NCBI GenBank assembly: GCA_029246685.1
Contig: JAQWMR010000016.1
Span: 434,001 to 498,000 of the forward strand
DNA length: 64,000 bases
Direction: 5' to 3'
Origin: Acidimicrobiales bacterium
GTDB lineage: Bacteria; Actinomycetota; Acidimicrobiia; Acidimicrobiales; Aldehydirespiratoraceae
Made by a program: the position numbers and the translations under genes. Positions 61,050 through 64,000 of the stretch are shown piece after piece. The notes beneath the pieces are model-generated. The model had not been told where the DNA came from, searched no databases, and worked only from the letters and a program-made list of their open reading frames with translations. Within the stretch, counting starts at the first letter, position 1. Every line of letters starts with the position of its first letter.

Positions 61050-61720
61050 CGGATCGGGTTCTTGTACGTGTCGAGGTAGGTGATCTCTTCGACCGGCGGA
61101 CGACCGGCGGCCTTGAAGTCCGTGCCCTTCGTGTACGCCACCGGGAGAAGCCCGGCCTGGGTCATGTGGGGCGGGATGCCGAGGAGATCCGCCGCCTCCT
61201 GCTCGAGACCGAGGTGCAAAGTGGTCAGGCACGTCCCCAAGCCACGGCTGCGCAGCGCGAGTTGGAAGCTCCACACCGCGGGCAGGATCGAACCCATGAG
61301 GCCGGCCGCCGCATTCGTGATCGACGCGCCGCCGGGGGCATCGTCGGGCACGGCATCAAGCCGTCCGATGATCATCGGGATAACCATGACCGGCGAACGC
61401 TCGAGGTTCTCGGCGAGGTACGCGGCACTGGTCATCACCCGACCCATCTGACCTTCGACGTGCCCGGCCGCGTCGGCCGCTCCCGCGAGGTAGTCGCCGC
61501 CGGCGCGGCGATAGATGTCGGCGAGGCCGTTCTTCGTCTCCTGGTCTCGAATGACCATCCAACGCCAGCCCTGGTTGTTCGATCCCGTTGGAGCCTGCAC
61601 GGCGAGCTGAAGACACTCGAGCAGCACGTCGTCCGGCACGTCGCGATCGAAGTCGAGACGCTTGCGAACGGCTCGGGTGGTCGAGAGGAGCGCGTCGGTC
61701 TGGGTGAGGTCGAAGTTCAT
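61046..61720 (-). CDS. nitroreductase family protein
   Basis: A 224-residue FMN-dependent enzyme. LSTTRAVRKRLDFDRDVPDD near the N-terminus and QAPTGSNNQGWRWMVIRD are the FMN-phosphate and dimer motifs. The second half contains GMPPHMTQAGLLPVAYTKG-like C-terminal features (GIPPHMTQAG) binding NAD(P)H or substrate. It reduces nitroaromatics, quinones or flavins. It is first in a four-gene run that includes the thioredoxin-like selenoprotein, so these proteins may share reductive detoxification work. Confidence 0.9.
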   Translation of the reverse strand: MNFDLTQTDALLSTTRAVRKRLDFDRDVPDDVLLECLQLAVQAPTGSNNQGWRWMVIRDQETKNGLADIYRRAGGDYLAGAADAAGHVEGQMGRVMTSAAYLAENLERSPVMVIPMIIGRLDAVPDDAPGGASITNAAAGLMGSILPAVWSFQLALRSRGLGTCLTTLHLGLEQEAADLLGIPPHMTQAGLLPVAYTKGTDFKAAGRPPVEEITYLDTYKNPIR

Positions 61721-61752
61721 GCGTCACTCTGGCACGGGCGACCGACCGAGAC

Positions 61753-62652
61753 TCAGTGGGAGTGTTCGAGCCACCCGGCGCTGTCAACGCCGATGAAGAC
61801 CACGGCGAACACGAGAGCGCCGAGGAGGACCAGAGCGGCGGATCGGCGCCCCGTCTCGGGGTTGTGGAGCGACGGCAGCGTGTCGACTGTGGCCACGTAG
61901 ACGAACGTGCCGGCCGAGAACAGCAAGGCAAGAGACACAAGACGCTCGCTTGCGTCGTCGAGCAGGAGGAAGGAGCCGAGCATTGCCAGCGGCGTCGCGA
62001 TCGCGAACGCCAACACCCATGAGAGCGCCCGCCGGGGATGGGCCGTCTCGTGCAGTGCGAACACCCCGAGGCTGAACGCCGCCGGCACCCGGTGCAGGAC
62101 CACGGCGAGTGCGACAAGCACCGTGAACGCCGTCTCACCGGCGACCGCCGCGGCGCCGATTGCCAACCCGTCCGCGAGCGCGTGGATGGTCAAACCAATC
62201 GATAGGACTGACAGTCGGTTCGGATGGTGCACGTGCCCGTGGCCGTGGCCCTCCTCGTGATCGTGGTGCTCCTCGTGGACGTCGTGTCCGACACCGAGTC
62301 CCTCGAGCAACAACATGAGGCCGAACCCGGCAAGCACTGCCGCTCCGAGAATGACTGGCTCGTCTGCGAAGAGTGCGGCCTCGTCGTCGTCATGGTCGTC
62401 ATGATCCTCTTCCTCGTGATGCGCCTCTTCATCGACGTGCTCAACGTGGCCGTCGTCATCCACCGCACCAGCGGAGACATGGAAGCCTTCGGGGATCACG
62501 ATGAGGATCGCGGAGGCAAGCAGTAGGCCGGCCGCGATGCCGGTGAGATCCTGGAGTCGCTCGTCGCTCAGGCGATGCTGTGCCATACGAGGCGCGAGGC
62601 CGGCAATCATCGACAGCGCGAAGACGGCACCAGCGAGTAGAGATAGTGACAT
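61753..62652 (-). CDS. ZIP family metal (zinc) transporter
   Basis: A 299-residue membrane protein with about eight helices. Cytoplasmic or exposed His-rich loops (EEAHHEEEDHDDHDDDE, VHEEHHDHEEGHGHGHVHH) match ZIP carriers. The conserved metal-path helices are LTIHALADGLAIGAAAV and VVLHRVPAAFSLGVFA. It imports divalent metal, most likely zinc. The ATG at 62652 lies 13 bp from an inverted repeat that it shares with the divergent Fur/Zur-like gene. This is a classic zinc-uptake regulatory layout. Confidence 0.92.
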   Translation of the reverse strand: MSLSLLAGAVFALSMIAGLAPRMAQHRLSDERLQDLTGIAAGLLLASAILIVIPEGFHVSAGAVDDDGHVEHVDEEAHHEEEDHDDHDDDEAALFADEPVILGAAVLAGFGLMLLLEGLGVGHDVHEEHHDHEEGHGHGHVHHPNRLSVLSIGLTIHALADGLAIGAAAVAGETAFTVLVALAVVLHRVPAAFSLGVFALHETAHPRRALSWVLAFAIATPLAMLGSFLLLDDASERLVSLALLFSAGTFVYVATVDTLPSLHNPETGRRSAALVLLGALVFAVVFIGVDSAGWLEHSH

Positions 62653-62665
62653 GAAGGGTGAGTCC

Positions 62666-62688
62666 TTGAGAATAAGAACGAGTCTCAA
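62666..62688. promoter_or_regulatory. probable Zur/Fur box between the ZIP transporter and regulator genes
   Basis: TTGAGA-N11-TCTCAA is an interrupted palindrome of 23 bp. It fits the general Fur/Zur TGAnAA/T..TTnTCA-type layout and lies between divergent genes. A TATACT -10 on the plus strand and a TATATT -10 on the minus strand are adjacent at 62689-62696. Confidence 0.65.
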
Positions 62689-62699
62689 TATATACTGTC

Positions 62700-63135
62700 A
62701 TGAAGCCGACCACCCACGACGAGATCGAGCGAATGCTCCGGCGCCGACGACCACCGCTACACCGCCGGACGACGGCGCCTGGTCGAGGTGCTCGGCGGCG
62801 CGGGCCGCCCGGTGACGATGCCGGATGTCCTCGACGCCGATCCATCGCCTCCGCAGATCTCGACGTACCGCAGCCTCAACGTTCTCGAGCGGGCCGGGGT
62901 GATCCGTCGCATCATCACCGGCGGCGAACACGCCTATTTCGAGCTAGCGGAACCACTCCTCGACCACCACCATCACCTGATCTGCATCGACTGCGGGCTC
63001 GTCGAGGACGTCGAGCTCGGCAGCGAGGTCGAGGAGGCCGTCGATCAGACCCTCGCCGCGGCGGCGCGGCGCGCCGGTTTCGCCCCGCACCATCACAGCC
63101 TGGACCTCCACGGCCACTGCTCGGCCTGCGCCTGA
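62700..63135 (+). pseudogene. Fur-family (Zur-like) regulator gene with a one-base insertion
   Basis: Frame one starts at ATG 62700 and reads MKPTTHDEIERMLRR, the start of a Fur winged helix. It then goes out of frame near 62745. The next frame continues DDHRYTAGRRRLVEVLGGAG, TMPDVLDADPSPPQISTYRS and HHHHLICIDCGLVED and ends HGHCSACA at 63135. Removing one C in the GCGCC run at 62741-62745 restores a full-length 144-residue protein with Cys-x2-Cys zinc pairs. If real, translation from the internal GTG at 62788 would lack helix one. An assembly error is possible. Confidence 0.8.
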
Positions 63136-63160
63136 TCCGCTCGCCGTGCTGGAATGGGGC

Positions 63161-64000
63161 ATGACCCGCCGTCACGTCATCTCGGTACTCCTCGTCTTCA
63201 CCCTGATCGCCGTCGGGTGCGGCGACGACGCCGAGCCGGATGCCGCTCCCCCGACCACGACCACGAGCGCGCCCGCCGAGCCGACGACCACAACGGTCGC
63301 GATCGCGCCCGCGCCGACTGCCGGGGCATGCGACGACGCCGATACCACGAACTGCCTGCTGCCGTGGCCGAGCGACCGCTTCACCCGCCCCGACGACGGG
63401 ACAGCGACTGGCCGGCGCATCGATCTGCCGGCCAGCCCCGCGAACGCTGACGGGGTCCCGATCGACGTCACCGAGTGGAACCGCAACGACGGCTTCAGCC
63501 CCGCAGCCATTCCAATGGTCGTGATCCAAGATCTCGATCCGACGGCCTCGGCCCTCGCTCCGGTGACCGATATCGGAGCCTCACTCGCTGCCGATTCGTC
63601 GCTCGTCGTCCTCGATCTCGACACGGGCGAGCGCATCCCGTCCTGGGCCGAACTCGACCAGGACGACCACGCGGCCGGCGAGGCGCCGCTCTTCATCGTG
63701 CCCGCGGTCGCGCTCGCCGAAGGCCATCGCCATGTCGTGGCGTTGCGCGGGCTGGCTACTACCAGCGGCGACGCCGTCGCCCAGTCCGAGGGCTACGCCG
63801 CTCAGTTGGCTGCCCCGGACCCGATCACCGCCGGCCTCGTCGACGGACTCGTCGATGCGGGGCTCGACGCAGCCGAGATGACGGTGGCCTGGTCGTTCAC
63901 GGTCGCTAGCGGCGACTCGCTGTCGGCCCGGCTGCGTCACATGTGGACGGAAACATCGGCAGAGATCGGCGATGGGGCTGTCCCGTTCGAGATCGCCTCC
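63161..64000 (+). CDS. lipoprotein, partial (3' end beyond window)
   Basis: The first 280 residues are present. The signal peptide VISVLLVFTLIAVGC ends at lipobox Cys20. A Thr/Pro-rich linker (TTTTSAPAEPTTTTVA) precedes a domain with CLLPWPSDRFTRPDDGTATG, then RRIDLPASPANADGVPIDVT and EWNRNDGFSPAAIPMV. This resembles the N-terminal region of secreted lipase-like proteins of the bacterial virulence-factor-lipase type, whose catalytic domain would lie further right. The start codon is 25 bp after the regulator gene. No catalytic serine is in view. Confidence 0.75.
   Translation, partial: MTRRHVISVLLVFTLIAVGCGDDAEPDAAPPTTTTSAPAEPTTTTVAIAPAPTAGACDDADTTNCLLPWPSDRFTRPDDGTATGRRIDLPASPANADGVPIDVTEWNRNDGFSPAAIPMVVIQDLDPTASALAPVTDIGASLAADSSLVVLDLDTGERIPSWAELDQDDHAAGEAPLFIVPAVALAEGHRHVVALRGLATTSGDAVAQSEGYAAQLAAPDPITAGLVDGLVDAGLDAAEMTVAWSFTVASGDSLSARLRHMWTETSAEIGDGAVPFEIAS

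Noticed and set aside
1..64000. rRNA, tRNA, integrase, transposase, CRISPR array or replication origin
   Set aside because: I looked for the typical conserved segments and repeats on both strands and found none that I can support.

Overview
This is about 64 kb of high-GC (roughly two-thirds G+C by eye), gene-dense chromosome, most consistent with a free-living actinobacterium. Support comes from many GTG starts and one TTG start, ATGA/GTGA start-stop overlaps, some nearly leaderless promoters, luciferase-like, carotenoid-oxygenase and PPOX/F420-type enzymes, and acidic lipoprotein linkers. An Acidimicrobiia-type host is my inference from this mix. I see no rRNA, tRNA, CRISPR array, integrase or transposase.

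Layout. 1-10.1 kb: the end of a class II aldolase gene, a DNA-alkylation repair pair (alkA-ada, ogt) behind an arylamine N-acetyltransferase, a carotenoid oxygenase and a solute-binding lipoprotein around a TetR gene with two clear palindromic operators, a gene-poor stretch with a rhodanese remnant, an amidohydrolase and a YczE-like membrane protein. 10.2-29.1 kb: a purine/hydantoin-type catabolic island. Nine minus-strand genes include two molybdenum hydroxylases, an SsnA-like deaminase, a short YgfK-like flavoprotein, an N-carbamoyl-amino-acid hydrolase, an M20 amidohydrolase and two PLP fold-II enzymes. A divergent plus-strand arm encodes a YkoF-HTH regulator, an 8-oxoguanine-deaminase-like enzyme, a hotdog protein, a methyltransferase and guanine deaminase. 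It resembles the E. coli ygeX-ygeY-ygfK-ssnA-xdhD-guaD region with different parts.

30-50.4 kb: a glycoside-uptake and degradation island. Two GH3 glycosidases, a formylglycine-type sulfatase, a PhyH dioxygenase, a TetR regulator and a branched-chain-amino-acid (LIV)-type ABC importer occur together. The importer is condensed into three polypeptides: a binding lipoprotein, an MFS-LivF fusion, and a LivH-LivM-LivG fusion. A shared operator core, TATACCACTGG, lies in front of GH3/binding protein and in front of PhyH. The glcDEF glycolate oxidase operon follows.

50.4-64 kb: short-chain dehydrogenases, an MFS exporter, a GGGGTCAGACCCC repeat family, and two genes interrupted by in-frame TGA codons that I read as selenocysteine. 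One is a UGSC-family protein (55104-56849). The other is a thioredoxin/TlpA-like protein with a U-G-C active site (59025-60182). Each TGA is followed at the right distance by a bacterial SECIS-like hairpin. Together with the Se-type molybdenum hydroxylase/YgfK locus this points to a selenium-using actinobacterium. The end holds a ZIP metal transporter divergent from a Fur/Zur gene that carries a one-base frameshift, and a truncated lipoprotein gene. A second one-base frameshift breaks a methyltransferase gene at 29.95 kb.
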